A stretch of DNA of 64,000 bases, taken from positions 15,376,001-15,440,000 of the forward strand of contig JBITNC010000002.1 in NCBI GenBank assembly GCA_050084985.1, written 5' to 3'. The position numbers were made by a program, and so were the translations under genes. Each line of letters opens with the position of its first letter. The first letter of the stretch is position 1. Below, one piece after another: positions 35,711-49,035 of the stretch. The stretch is from Nageia nagi. Lineage: Eukaryota > Pinophyta. The notes under the pieces are model-generated. The model had not been told where the DNA came from, ran no database searches, and worked only from the letters and a program-made list of their open reading frames with translations.

Positions 35711-37650
35711 GAAGGCTATAAAAAAACTTTGTATGGGAAAAGAAACAAATTTGGATGGGTTAGAAGCAAAATTTTTTAATCATGGAATTGACTCACTTAT
35801 CAGGCTCCTTACTGATCTCTTTAATCTCATTATTTGCTCAAGATTTATTTATTCATGGAATTAGCATATCATCCATCCTATTCATAAAGAAGGGATTCAC
35901 ATGAACCCAATAACTACAAGACCATCATGATTAGGCATTTTTTCACAAAGCTTTATGCCACATCATTATATGAACTTCTATCTCGAATATTAGAGGAGGA
36001 GGGACATAGGGCCATGGGCTAAGATAGATTTTAGAAATGCCTTTTATATTGTTCCTCGACATCTACTTTTTAGGAGACTCTAATTGGTTGACATATGAGG
36101 AGAACTTCTTACAATAATATCTAGATTGTATGATTCAATGATTGGATGCTTTTACTCATGTCAAGGACTTTCTAATAGTATTCTTAATACCATAGGAGTG
36201 AAATAGGGTTGCCCCCTTTCTCCAACACTCTTTAGGATCTTTATAGATGAGCTTGAGTCCTTTCTCTAAGAACATACATATGCAGATGGTGGATGCTTAC
36301 TTTATAAATTTTTGATCTCTATTCTTGTTTTTATTGATGATGTTATCCTTTTAGCTTCAAATATTGAGGGAATCCAACAATAATTGCATGCACTAGAAAC
36401 TTATTGTCCTTTGAGATAGTTAGTGAACCTTACCAAGACCATGATCATGGTATTGAATACTGCCTAGGAGGTTGTATTCCATCTTCATTTTCATCTCCAA
36501 GGATGAGTAGTAGAGATCACAAAATCCTATGTATACCTTGGAGTTTTTTTATGAGGCCCATATTACAGATGAAGTATGTTTTCCAAGATTGCATTTGTAA
36601 GGGATATGGAGGTCTTTCCCTACTCAAGAGGAGTTTCTTCAAAGCTCACTTTTGAGACATCCAAGTTTGGATGAAGATATTTGATACCTTGGTTAAGCCA
36701 ACTATTACTTACGATTCAAAGATTTGGGGATCCAATCTTGGTTCAACTAAATGGTATCTTGTTGAAAGAGTATAGACACTTTTTATTCAATGATTTATAT
36801 GGTGCAAATGCATATCCCCTCATTCCATTATCCTTGTAGATTTTGGATATTCCCCTATTTAGCTGGAGATTATCTTGAAGATCATTACCTTTCTTTGTAG
36901 GCTTCACACTATGGAAGATACCCCTTTTGAGTGTAGAAGGTACCCTTACCTTGCTTTATGCTTTTTGATGGTCCTTTCTTTGAGTCTTAGGAGGAGACAA
37001 AGGGGATGGTATTCTAAAGTATCTATACTTCTAGAAAGTATTCAAATTCATATTGATAGAATCCCTCCTTACTCCCTTGGATTTCCTTAGGTACCATCAC
37101 AGAATAAGAAAAAAAAGACACTTCAAGAGATCTAGAAAGACATCACTCTTCATTATATCCATTGCACTTGGATCTATCCCATTAGGTCTCAAGCTATCCT
37201 TTTAACATGATCATTTTCCCCATATAAAATATGGTTAGATAGTGCCTCCTCAATACCTCTACCAATTTATGATAAATGGTATACTAGTCTCCATTGAGTA
37301 GCTTCAATTATGCTCCCATAAGCTTTAGGTTAAAGTAGATCACCACATACCAAGAGAGGAGTGGATATGTATGTTTTATTCTTTAAAAGAAGTAGAAAAT
37401 TTGTATCATTTTATTTTCCATTATCCAATATACTATGATATTAGAGGTAGATTTTATTATCTCTTCAAGAGCAAATCACTCTCTATATCAACATTTTTTA
37501 GTTATAAAGATCAACATTATCTAGAAATTTACATCAAAGAATCAATCGATTTTCTTCAACAACAAAGCTCTCATCTAAGTGCCTATCATCCTCCCCAATT
37601 TAGACATTGGCCGAAAATAATAAGCACCAAACCATATGTACACCAATGGT
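35711..37650 (+). pseudogene. LINE (non-LTR) reverse transcriptase remnant 1
   Basis: In shifting plus-strand frames: KIDFRNAFYIVPRHLLF (palm motif with the first catalytic Asp) near 36020; GVK*GCPLSPTLFRIFIDEL near 36200; VFIDDVILLAS (the FxDD catalytic box) near 36330; and TKSYVYLG downstream. At 37340-37610 the C-terminal zinc-finger-like region follows (REEWICMFYSLKEVENLYHF, then FHYPIYYDIRGRF and QHYLEIYIKES). This order fits an L1/RTE-like plant LINE ORF2. Stops and frameshifts are frequent, and the endonuclease domain was not found upstream. Confidence 0.85.
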
Positions 37651-40559
37651 AGTGGGTAACTAGATAACGCACTAGTGGAACTTTGAGACTCAAGATAAGT
37701 GACAGATAAAGATAAATTAATGATTTTTTCAAGAGTGATTCATCTATGTCTGATGTTAGAATAGATTAATTCTAGGTGATCTTTCATCTTTACATAGCAT
37801 ATTTTACAATCTTTGTATTCATTTTTTATTTTCTATTTGGTTGGGCACTTTTGGTTCACCTACTTATAGTTTTTACTATTCTATTTTCCTAGTCCATTGG
37901 GTCACTTTTGGCCCACCGTGGGCATTAATAATGTTTCATTTCATTTTGGGGGAGCTTCTCTTCCTATGATTCTTAACATCAAGAAACTAATCATTTAAGC
38001 CAACTCAAAGGACATCATCGACATGTTGATGGGAACATAAAATATGATATGGACTACATCAAAATTCTTAGATGAAGCTAAGGCTTTTTTAATAGAGCTA
38101 GAGAGCTTGTTCTTCCAAAAAGTCTTTAAGGAGGCTAGTTCAAGGGAAAATATTTTTCCAAATTAAGGATTCACTTTAATTGAAAAATAAATCTTGGAAG
38201 GATTTCTTCTACCTCAAATTCAATTTGTTGTAAATGGTGAAAGTTATTAGGATTCAAAGGATAGATAGGTTTGTGTAGATATTTTTCATTAAGCTAGCTA
38301 TTTTCCAAGTTTTATCAAGAGGGTGGAGTTTGGCTCTAATTACCCCTAGCTTTTTGCTTCACTCCATCAAAAAATCATGTCTGGATGTCTAGCTAAGGAA
38401 GAGATAACACCCTATCCACTATAGACTATTCTTCCTACAATTTACTCACCTCATCATAGTGAAGGGTCAAGATCTCATGGCTAAGTATGAAGCTAAGGAA
38501 GGAGGATGGTATGGAGGAGAACTTAGGGATATATCTAACTAAGTATGAAGAAAATTGATCACGAAGAAAGTCAGTAGGTAATTCAAAGAAGTATTTTGAT
38601 AAGTTAGAGCCCTCAATATAATATCAATCCCCAATAATAAAGAATGAGAATATAATCCAGGTCATTAAGGATCCTAATCGGGTATATAACCTGTAGAGAG
38701 AGAAACCAAAGCATAAGAAGTTCATGGATTCCTCATCAAATGATAAGATTAAAATGTTCTTAGATATAAAAAGTGAGGAATCTAACTCAAATATGATGAT
38801 CCCATTGAAATCCATGAGAAAACATTCAAAAAATGATGCTTGAACTACAAAATTTGAAATCAAGAAAAGAGGAGGTGAATTAGCTATTGTTCAAGCTCTT
38901 GGAAGGCTTTATTGAATCTCAAAATAGCTTGTTTGGAACTTAGCATAACCTGCTTGGGATCCAAAGGGACATAAAAGAGAAGATACAAGTGCAGATGTAG
39001 GACCTTTGAATACTCCTTATGGAGGATGAAATAGGCTCGAATGTTGAAAATTGATTGGCTACTTTGTTATCCTATATTTTAGTATGTTGACTACTTGTTT
39101 TACATTTTTTTCTTGTTCTTAATAAGTGAGTGCTTTGCTATCCTTAGACCAAATTCAGTCATAAATGCTTAGGGTTTGGGTTCATAGTCAAAACTTACTT
39201 TTTTATCTTCCAATCAATGAAAATAAGATATGCTAGACAAATAAATAATGTACAAAATTTAATCATTTTATTTTATGTAATGTATACATTATTAAGTATA
39301 TCATATCTAAGTGATTAATATTATATATTCTTCATCAATTTTATTATAACTGAATAATCAAATTTTATTATTCAAGTATTATAAATGAGCATATATTTCA
39401 TATGTTTATATCTTATAATTTTGATTTGCATAATTATTTAAAATGTGTGAAAATTTATTATGTTTTGGATTGTTGAGAGATCATATACATTGGTTCATAT
39501 CAACATCATATGCATTTAGTTCTTAAAAAAATACTTAAGAAGGAGTTTTCATAATGTTAGAGGATACAATTTTTCATCAAGAATTCTCAAGATATTGAGC
39601 ACTATATTTTTATGTTGTAAACCCCATTGTAACATAATGCTATCATGTGATTATGTTGCATCAAGAAAAATATCAAGATTTACCATTAGATTTGGAACTA
39701 TATAATTATTTCTTTATTTGTACATAATCCATTCTATATTTTTTTGTTTATTTCTTTAGCTTATATATCTTAAAGACATATATCTAATAACATTGAGAGG
39801 TGTCAATCTTGAGGTGCCTACCTTAGTTCTTGGAGCGATAATTTCAAAGATCATTGCATGCAATTATTGTATTAAAAAATATCAATACAATCCATGATAA
39901 TTATTGTATTACATAATTTTTATTTAATATGTAAAATAAAATTTTCTAATAATGAAGAATTTCCAATGCCTAACATTGCTCCATGGAGAATAAGAAGGCT
40001 ATCAAATTGAAATTCTTATAATTGGGTTGAAATCTTGGGCATTCCACTCCACCCTCATACACATTGTTAGATCATTTTAAAATATTAATAATAGACATCA
40101 TATGTAATCAAAATAAGTAATAATTAAAAAATAGAGATGCACAATAAAATTATTATAATAGATAGTGAAATATTCACTTGAATAGCCAAATATATATTAC
40201 AAAAACTATAATAATGATAAATAAGTAATAATTTAAAAATAGACATGCACAATCAAAGGATATAATACATATAATGAAATATTCTTACTATACATTTTTT
40301 TAGAGATATTAAGAAACTATTCATGTTCCAAATATATTATATTAAAAATATTCATAGTAAAAATAAAGGCATATACAATCCAATGATGTGAGGGGAATTG
40401 GAGAGGAGTGGAAAGATAAAACTCTCAAGTTGAAAAAGGGAGTTCCAAGTTCAAACTCTCCCCCCTCACATCATATGGATATGCTAAGTCCAACCGATGG
40501 GTGACCATGTTGGCATGGATGAGGTTGGATGTGACTACCTGATGATTTTGATGAAAGAT
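37651..40559. other. Probable LINE 3' flank and AT-rich spacer
   Basis: The part to about 37960 (TTGGTTGGGCACTTTTGG..., CATTTTGGGGGAGCTTCT) may be the 3' tail of the LINE. From 38000 to 39200 there are longish frames without recognisable motifs. 39250-39500 is a diverged copy of 51770-51980. Nothing else recognised. Confidence 0.35.
39250..39500. repeat. Dispersed repeat, pair with 51770-51980
   Basis: Shares TAATCATTTTATTTTAT, ATACATTATTAAGTATATCA, AGTATTATAAATGAGCATA and AATGTGTGAAAATT in the same order and strand as 51770-51980. Type unknown. Confidence 0.6.
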
Positions 40560-41100
40560 GATCCCTAAACCCTATTTCAAGATTTAATTTGGATCTTCAC
40601 ACTTTGTTCATTTTAATACTTGCAGAAATAAAAATTAATCACACAAAAATATTTACACATTTTTTACCCTGGTTCAATCGATGTGGTCTACATCTAGTAA
40701 ATAGAAATCCATTATTATAGGTACCCTTTTACAATGGCACTTGTATGATCTTTATACTTCATTCTTTTGCTAATCAAAGTTAAATCACATGATTACTAGA
40801 GGTCGCTATTGAATCTTTTTTTGGAAGATGACTCTCTTCTCATCAAAAGTCCTTGAGCATAGTTTGATGTCTCTTTTCCTGGGTCAACATCTTTAGAGCT
40901 ACCCTTCATCTTCTTCTTTCCATAATGGCAATTTTTTTGTCCACTTCTTTTTCCATGGAAATGATCTCATCCATGTTTTTTCTTTCTTCTTTAGGTCTTC
41001 CATGGCTATGATCTTATCTATGGTCTTCTTCTTTTTCACAAACACATTTTACATACAAAGTGTAACTCCTCCACACACTTGAAGTTTTTCACACACACAT
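40560..41100. repeat. Dispersed direct repeat, copy a
   Basis: Diverged copy of 43215-43735, same strand, about 2.66 kb apart. Shared words include TTTAATTTGGATCTTCACAC, GACTCTCTTCTCATCAAAA and CTATGATCTTATC. Spacing and TE setting suggest possible LTRs, but no TG...CA ends, primer site or internal domains were found. Confidence 0.65.
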
Positions 41101-43214
41101 TAACATGTTCTCCCATTTGGAGTAATCCCATTAATAGGAAAATTAACATTTTCTACTCTCCTAATATCCTTTTTTAATATTAAGGGTTTACATGTTTGGA
41201 GCATTCATGGTTACAAATTAATAATAACAAACTTACAATATATTCCTCTTGTACAATATGCTCTCTCACTATCTCTTTATTCTCCTCCAACAATATTCTC
41301 CTGTAGGCATTTTGTTAGAATTCAATTTCTATTTTCAAGTGTTCTTTTCTTCTAACTCCTATATTTAACAATATTCTTCATTATCAAATATAGTTTTAGT
41401 AACAATAAATTCCAAACACTTAAACTACTTCTAAAAATATTTTACGATAAATCATATCTTAAAGTACCTATTTTTACCTCAAATAAGGTAGCTCTTTTGT
41501 AAAGATGCCACTTAACACTTTGAAGACCAAATATGGAAACATATAGGTTTCATAAAAACTAAATCTCGAATGTGTTCTATTCTTTACTTGCGCTATCTTG
41601 CATATCATACATTTGTTTGGTGTGTTTATCCATGGTGGATGACGTGCTCCTCTATGAATCCTATGTCTCCCACCTTCGTATGAGCAATAGGCTATTATCA
41701 ATTTGAGATCTTTGTTGGTTCGTCTGACGGTAGGTCCAATGCATGTCATCCACCAGTTGATACTACATTTCCATATAACTGGTAATTTATTTTGCCATTC
41801 CAACATATCCCCTTGTATGTTTTTCCCCAAGCACTGTCATGTTTGATTGGTATTTGTCATTAGTTGTCAACTAGTGTGTGGACAATCTTAGGGCTTGGTG
41901 CGGGAAGCTATTAGTGCAGGTGATTGATATTTTCCAAGAATAGGTCATCGATCCTACATACAATCCCTCTTATCCTCCTTTAGGTTTCCATTTACATGTG
42001 GTTGGTGATAATACTAGGTTAGATGTTCATCCCCCTCTTACAGCTCCTTGTATGTGTTAGATTGGGCCACGATGGTGCATGGTAGCAAGGTTTTAACCTC
42101 CCTTTGACTTGCAATTCCACCTATTTATTTATTACAAGTGGTTGTACAATTTTGCAAGAGGCAGTTATGTCCCTTACACTCTTACCATCACCACTTCATT
42201 TTTATCCTATATAGATTTAACAAGAAGACTTTGGCTATCTCGCTCTTTCATTTGCCAATATTGTTCAAAGACGTATTGACCTTCCTTTTCAGCCATCTCA
42301 TAACTGACTAGGATGTTTCCCATGTTGAATTTTAAAATGATATTGAAGTATTTTTCAATCTTGGCATTTTAAATAAAATATTTTTTGAAAATAAATAAAT
42401 AATAATCTTTAATTAATATTTATTTAAAACTTCAAACCTTATATATTGTTTATTTTTGTCAGATTTTTGAACCATTGAAGGCATTAGAGAGATGGCGGAG
42501 AACATTTTATCTTGAAGAGAACAAATTATAAGTTTTGGGAACTTTTATTTTTATAACTCTGAAAACCATTACGGATCATTTGTCTCATTTTAGGGCTTTT
42601 GGTCTCACAAAAGCCTTATGATCAAAATAATGAGAAAATAATCCTCACATACAAATCCAGATCTACCGTTGCTTGGAATCACCTTCTTTATATTCATCTC
42701 TCCAAAATTAACAAAATAAGTAGAATCAAGTACAATAACTCTCCTGACTACTTAGTAGTAGCAACATGCAGTCTATTCTCAAATTGAATCACAATGCGAC
42801 TTAGGATCTACTTCTGAAATTTACTCATTAGTCTATGTTCGCTCAGCATCTTAGGTATGCCACATCGCATTCACAATGAATCAAGAGTAAGAGTATTTCA
42901 ATTCCAACACAACTTCCTTAGTCTTTACAATTATTGATAAGACATGCATTTCTTCCCACCAGAATTCATGTTGAGATAATACAATGGTGGAATGATTTCA
43001 TCAAATGATAATGAAAAATTGTTGACTTCAAAAGTGAAAATTTACCTCAACCTTTGAGGCTTCCAAATCATGAATCCAATTTCTTCTATAAGATGAAGTT
43101 CTCTTGACTTTGAAGTAGGTACAACTTTGAACTTCCTAAACAAATCACTCATTCCATTTTCCAAACAAGCTCCATCAATTCCTAGTAAAAGAAATTCTCT
43201 AATACCAACTTTAT
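41101..43214. other. Interval with an unassigned 118-codon ORF
   Basis: The only long frame is minus 41830-41474. It includes WKCSINWWMTCIGPTVRR and GGRHRIHRGARHPPW and has four or five Cys residues but no recognised domain. The local sequence (41560-42300) is richer in G+C than its surroundings. It could be a decayed LINE or host fragment. 42775-42915 is similar to 44880-45010. Confidence 0.3.
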
Positions 43215-43735
43215 TCGTAAACCCTACTACATGATTTAATTTGGATCTTCACACTTTGTTCATTTTAGTACTTACAAAAATAAAAATCAATCACATAAAA
43301 AATTGACACGATTTTTATTCGAGTTCCACCAATATCGACTACATATAGCAAATAACAATCCATTATTGTAGGTACTCTTTTAAAATGTGACTTGTATGAT
43401 CTTTAAAATTCATTATTTTTCTTGTCGAAGTCGAATCACATGATCACTACAGGCCACTGCTAAATCTCTTTTCAGAATATGACTCTCTTCTCATCAAAAT
43501 TCCTTGATCATAGCTTCATGTCTCTTCTCTTAGGTTGACATATTTAGAACTAGTCTTTGTCTTCTTCTTTCCATCATGGCAATTTCATCATCCACTTATT
43601 TCTCCATGGAAATGATCTCTTCCATGGCTTTTGTTTTTGGTTAACCTTCCATGGCTATGATCTTATCCATGGTCTTCTTCTTTTTCACAAACACATTTTA
43701 CATACATAGTCTAACTCTCACACATCAAGATTTTT
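43215..43735. repeat. Dispersed direct repeat, copy b
   Basis: Second copy of the 40560-41100 repeat, roughly 80 percent similar by eye, with several small indels. Confidence 0.65.
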
Positions 43736-45309
43736 CATAAGGATAATTTGGCTATACAAAAATTGGAGAAATTTGTCTATCAAACTTTTATTAAAGGTTA
43801 AAGTGGTCAAAAATGATTTCTAAATGATGGCTAAATTGTTTAATTTTGAATTTTTTTTTTAATAAAAAGCTATTACATAAGTTTAAAAAACAAATCATGT
43901 AAAAAAATGGCTAAACATAAATCACCAAATAAACTTTCAAGTTTCCAATTTATGTAAGAAGTAAAAACACTACACTTCCTTTTTTCTAGGTACAATTGAA
44001 TTATTCTCCATGGGACTACTGCAATATTCTCTATTCTAGGTCATGTAGAATCAAATTCAAAACTTGGCCTCCCATTCATTATGTATACTCCTAGAATCAT
44101 GTTCATTTATTATGTTAAGGTCTTTGGATTTGTACATAAGTTTTCAAAAGCATATTGCACTTTCATCATGAAAGAATCTCATATAATGGAGGAATATATA
44201 TCTTTGAAAGCAAACATATATTTTTCAAAATAAAATTATATCACATTTAATAAAATAACCTGTAAATTTATTAGGACCAACATCAAATTTTTATTATAAT
44301 TTATAACTATTATCTTTTTCATTAATATTTAGTATAGGAATATTGATGAATTTTAATTTATAAATAAAGCAATAGTATTATAGTAGGGGGTACCATGTGC
44401 TACACCATTCACTGCATGATTAGGAAATACCATGATTGTTTACTACCCTATCCCACTGTAAGGGAGTGATGCATAGGTGGTTTACAAACCAAAACCAAAA
44501 CCACTAGTCAAAATCATGCCATACACCTAATGATGTGGAATTTCCCTTCAACACACTATACTATAATCTCTTATGTTATCTTGTCTTTCAAAATCAATAT
44601 GAATACCAATTCCTCATCTCTACATTTACACTTTACCCTCTTCAATTCTTCTCTACTCACTCCCTCTTTTTCTCTACACTTGAAAGTAAGCCTTTCATTG
44701 TTGACTCATCACTAGCAAGATTGTCTCTTACAATTTTGATTATAGAAGAATGTGACTCATTTTTGTTGATATCATATGAATGGGACATAAATTGTAGTTA
44801 GAAACTCTTCTGGATTCTACAAATTCTAAGTCAATAATTGTAGTTGAAGATATTGATTGTTGGGGTAGCATTACCCAGATTGATCGAATCGAACTCACAA
44901 TGTGATTCAAGATCAACTTCTTGAATTTAGTCATTAGCATGAATTTGCTTGGTATCTTAGGTACATCACTTAGCATTCAAAGTGAATTAAGAGCAAATAT
45001 AGAATCTAATTCCAAGGAATTGACATGTAAGGGTGGTTTCATCAAAAAGAGAAAAATAAAGGCATATACAAATATTACAAATATTTGTAATAAATAGATA
45101 GAGATTAATAACAAACCTAAATAGATACATTCCTTTATTCAAAAATACAAAAGATATTCTAAATATAAATATTATTTGTTTTTCATATTTTACAAATACA
45201 AATTTCATTTTTTTAATTTATTATATATATTGTATGAATGCTAACTATACTATTAAATAAAGAAGTTTTACAAACAAAAGTGGGTGAGAGTTAGACTGAC
45301 CACTAAGGG
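43736..45309. other. AT-rich spacer with a short dispersed repeat
   Basis: 44880-45010 resembles 42775-42915 (CACAATG.GA.T.A.GATC.ACTTCT..AA, ATCTTAGGTA.). Overlapping frames at 44530-44801 have no motif. No gene recognised. Confidence 0.35.
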
Positions 45310-45388
45310 TGATATATATAGTCCATTTCAACATGTCCAAGGCCTAAAAACTAATAGCTAAACAAAAATAAAATGGTTTTGAGTTGCA

Positions 45389-46444
45389 GGTGCATGCAAG
45401 AAGTTGGGTCCACTTTATAGCAAAAAAGTGGAAGTGTTTTCCTTGATTTTCATGTTTGGGCATGATTGATCTCAAAATTTGAAGCACTTAGAAATGGAAT
45501 CATGAAAAAGTCATTAAAGTAAAAATGTAGTTCTTTGAGTCTAATTTTCAAATATGTAATTTATTCTAATACCTATATGATAAAAACAATTTGACAGGGA
45601 TAAAAAAAATGACTTTTAAATTATCTTATTTTAGGACCATACCATGCATATTTTTGGAAAGCATAATTTTACCTAAATCAAAGTATTTTTTAAAATTCTT
45701 TTGGGAAAAGGTACCTGAGAATGTGAAGCTTTTCTTAGATATTTTTCCATAATTTTTTTATGAGTATTTTGTTTATTAATTTTCTATTGGTCATGTTTGC
45801 TATTTTGAAAAGTGATCCATTTTGGCATACATAATTTGATGTATAGTTATTCACTTTTTAAAATTTATTTTTATCTTATAGAGAATTCTTTGCAGCTTGT
45901 CCCCATATAAGGTTTTTTTAGATATCCTAAAAAATAAAAAACTTTTTTACAAAAAAAGGATATCCTCATATTACAAGTATAAGGATGAGTTTCACCAAAA
46001 ATTAATGGAAAAATATAAAAGCTAATCCAATTATAAAAAAATTGCATATTTGAAATTTGCACTCTCTAATCTATAATGGGTTTTAATTTCATAAAAAAAA
46101 TCTTCCAAAAACTCCATCAAACATATGCTTGAAGTTGAGATTTTCCATGAACACATACTTATAGGTCCAAGGCTAAGGGTTGGCTCACCAAGCCTTTTCC
46201 AAACCTAAAACCATGTTGGAATTGGAGATTCAAATATTAGGATCTTGATATATATCAGGATCCTAATATTTAATGCTAAGGAAATACATGCATTGTATTT
46301 TCAAATATCAGGATCTTGATTTAAAATCAAGATCTTGATATTTATTATGATCTCAAACCTAAATTGGGATCTTGATTTTTCTAACATTGAGTTTTAACTT
46401 TGCCCACTTCCTCTCTAAGTGGAATCAACTTCTTACTTTCACCC
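45389..46444. mobile_element. Non-autonomous TIR element, copy 2 (1,056 bp)
   Basis: Terminal inverted repeats: left GGTGCATGCAAGAAGTTGGG, continuing TCCACTTTA; right (complement) GGGTGAAAGTAAGAAGTTGA, continuing TTCCACTTA. It is flanked by a perfect 5 bp repeat, TTGCA (45384-45388 and 46445-46449). Removing the element plus one TTGCA aligns the flanks with 52040-52075 without a gap. The left half is homologous, inverted, to the right half of copy 1. A cluster of palindromic ATCTTGAT words sits near the right end (46229-46380). No transposase seen. Confidence 0.75.
46229..46380. repeat. Subterminal palindromic motif cluster
   Basis: At least five copies of AGGATCTTGAT or its complement in about 150 bp. 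They include an imperfect palindrome of about 40 bp at 46229-46269 and another at about 46308-46346 (ATCTTGAT...ATCAAGAT). Arrays of short subterminal motifs bind transposase cofactors in some DNA transposons; that role here is inference. Confidence 0.55.
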
Positions 46445-46760
46445 TTGCATCACATATCAGTATTGGATGTATCATGTGGGATACCTTTTAGTTTTGTCCA
46501 TTCATTGGGAGGAAGAGGAATATGCCAACCATCACTCTCATTGAATATATCTATACCTTCTATATAGGGTCATCATTTTCACCTTCCATATCATAATTAA
46601 TAAAAGGTATTGAAGTCTCTAGAAACATGTCCTAACCTTAAAATTATGTTAATGTAGAAGTACCTTGGTCATTAATGTGATTACTAACTAGGTAAGGTTG
46701 AGACTAGTATCGATTATATGATTCATTTCCCACACACAAGGGAGGCTTCCTTGTGGATCA

Positions 46761-47699
46761 TAATCTCTAAAAAGGTCTAGAATTCCCTTATAAACAAGTC
46801 TATAGAGGGACCCTATTGATAGTGTACATCATATTTCCCTAATAGTCAATCAATACTCTCAAATGATTAAGCTCTATGGTAACTTCTTACATTTTATTTG
46901 ATGTTTGGAACTAATAATTAAAATAATATTAGATATTTAATGGTAAATAAAAAATAAATAGAAGACTAATCCTCTACAATATGGGTAGAAATATCTAATA
47001 AAAATCTATTATACGATGAAGATATGAGTAAAATACCTTCCTCTAAAAGGCTCGATATAATGTTGTTGATAAGAACAAATTTAGGGTGTCCAAAACTCCA
47101 ACGGTAGTATCTTCTTGATACCCTCAACACTCAAGAAACAAGCTCGCTATCTCTTAACGAGAATTCTCATACCCAACACAAGCATAAAATTTTACAATTT
47201 CTTATGCATGTACTAGCATAACACTATTTTTCAAAAGCATACAACCTTTCCTATGCAATACCTTCTACAAGGTTGCCTAAACTTTGAACTCTCTTGGGAA
47301 CTCTTTGTTCCCATAATTGTACTTCCTCTCTCAAGAATGATTCATTAACTATTTCCTTTCTTAAGTATACTTTAATAAATTACAAGGAGAAAAAGATTAC
47401 AAAAATATATGGTAACTATAATAATCTTTTTCAAAAAGTTAATTACCTTCTCCAACTTTTCCATCTATCTTCATTTTCAATTTGGTATAAATTATTTTTC
47501 AAGAGGTTTGGTTTAACAATATGCTTATTTTATTATTCAAATACATTAAACTTTATCTATGGAAAATATATGATAAGAATACATAGGCAACATTAAGACC
47601 TACTCACAAGACAATAACTAAAGCATATAACAATACCTAAATCCTTGTAATAGGATGAATCTATTTAAATCATGCCATATGGAAGTCAAAAGATAAGAA
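46761..47699. other. Spacer, nothing recognised
   Basis: AT-rich. The plus-strand frame 47294-47596 shows no motif. Part of it may be the 3' continuation of the LINE ORF1 remnant on the minus strand. Confidence 0.35.
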
Positions 47700-48184
47700 A
47701 CAAAGTGGTTCAATATGGTAGACAAATTCTAAGGTTCCCTCTCCTACATGATTTCCAATACATGCGTAGGACATATTCTAAAATCTACCCACACTAGGAC
47801 CTTCAAAGATGCAACATTATTAACTGAGAAATCTCTATTTCAAGGTTGGAAAAGGAGCATAGTTTGGTGAACATAACTAGGCCCTTTACTCAACACCTTT
47901 TGCACATGTTCAAGGGATGCAAAATGAAAATGGAAAAAAAAATTGGGGAAGTTTAGACAACTTTAACCTGAATATCATAGAGACGTTACTAATAGTCTAT
48001 CCAGGTCCTAAGAACAAGATTAGGTGGGATATAGCCCATGAAATACCCAAGGAGGGTATTTTCTTAAGCCATAAACAAGCCTGATTGAACTCAAGCACTG
48101 GAACAACAAATTCATGTTTAGACATACCTCAGCGAACACCTTAGAGATAAATTTCCGTGGCTTCTTTTTTGTAGAGGAAACCAT
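47700..48184 (-). pseudogene. LINE ORF1 (DUF4283-like) remnant
   Basis: A possible start at ATG 48184 reads MVSSTKKKPRKFISKVFAE. After frame changes, 47955-47700 reads FHFASLEHVQKVLSKGPSYV, LLFQP*NRDFSVNN and LKVLVWVDF. This follows the DUF4283 pattern of plant LINE ORF1/gag-like proteins ('F.F....VL..GP....H.L.L..W.P.F', then 'VWVRLP'). Stop codons interrupt it. It lies about 0.95 kb upstream of the GASA gene on the opposite strand. Confidence 0.5.
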
Positions 48185-48622
48185 TTCTCTCGCCAAAGCT
48201 TCAGATGAAGTTGTGGAAGGAGAGGATGATATTAAAAAGCATCTATGAAGATTGCACTAAATGCTATCCCTCACACTAAACTAAGGGTAGCAGTATAACA
48301 CAAAAGGGAAAACCCTATACTCTCATGCATTGAAAGCTAGACACTTTATAGTTTTTCACTAACACGACCCCACTTTCAAAGATTCAAAAAGAACTTACAA
48401 CAATATTGTTTTAGAATAGTACCTTTTTTTAAAGACGATTTAAAACAACATACTCAACTTTAATAAAAACTAACGATGATTATTATCTGCAATCAATCAT
48501 TTTTAAACTTGTAGGAAACAAGGAGCTTAGTAAATCAATACACTCTGTTAATTAATCAAGTTCCGTGAACAGACTTTCCAACAATACAATATATAAATGA
48601 TTTTTTTTAAACTAAGTATAAT

Positions 48623-48906
48623 AGTCAAACTGGATGACGAACAAGTCCGAAAAAAATGCCACTAAAAAACTCACGATTGTTCGCAGGACGCAACCACTCA
48701 CAGTCGTGGGGTAACAATAATCACAGACGTTACCTATTAACATTAATCTCATTTCCTAATCTGGAAGCTTCGTCTAATATGGTGACTAAGGAAGGCACTC
48801 TTGGGGACAGTCTTGCCTTGGCCAGTTAATACTTACCAAGTCATTAAACAATAATGAACAAGTCAAACGGGATGATGAACAAGTCCCAAAAGAATACTAC
48901 TAATAT
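48623..48906. repeat. Imperfect 45 bp direct repeat in the GASA upstream region
   Basis: 48623-48668 and 48861-48906 share AGTCAAAC.GGATGA.GAAC followed by AAGTCC.AAAA.AAT..(C/T)ACTA, 238 bp apart. The second copy ends about 130 bp before the TATA box. The unit could be a promoter module or a chance tandem remnant; no known cis-element is assigned. Confidence 0.55.
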
Positions 48907-49035
48907 TAAACAAGAACAAAAAACACCAATACCCAGCCACAACCCATTAGCTATTAAATCAATAAAAAAAACTGCCCTTCTCTCCTCTAACACCATCCCG
49001 GCCTGCAACAATACTTTGACTCTCCTCTTAATCTC

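Larger units (their letters stand above)
45310..46760. repeat. Dispersed repeat holding a TIR-element insertion
   Basis: The flanks 45310-45388 and 46445-46760 are together colinear with 51965-52346. The second copy lacks the 1,056 bp TIR element, so it serves as an empty site. Read on the minus strand, 46620-46440 gives a protein-like stretch (FINYDMEGENDD, GWHIPLPPNEWTKLKGIPHD), with a diverged equivalent in 52220-52050. Family not recognised; it probably belongs to an old retroelement. Confidence 0.65.

Noticed and set aside
41474-41830. 118-codon minus-strand ORF with Cys and Trp residues
   Set aside because: Longest unexplained frame, but no recognisable domain, no promoter or splice context, and it lies among decayed repeats; kept only as a note.
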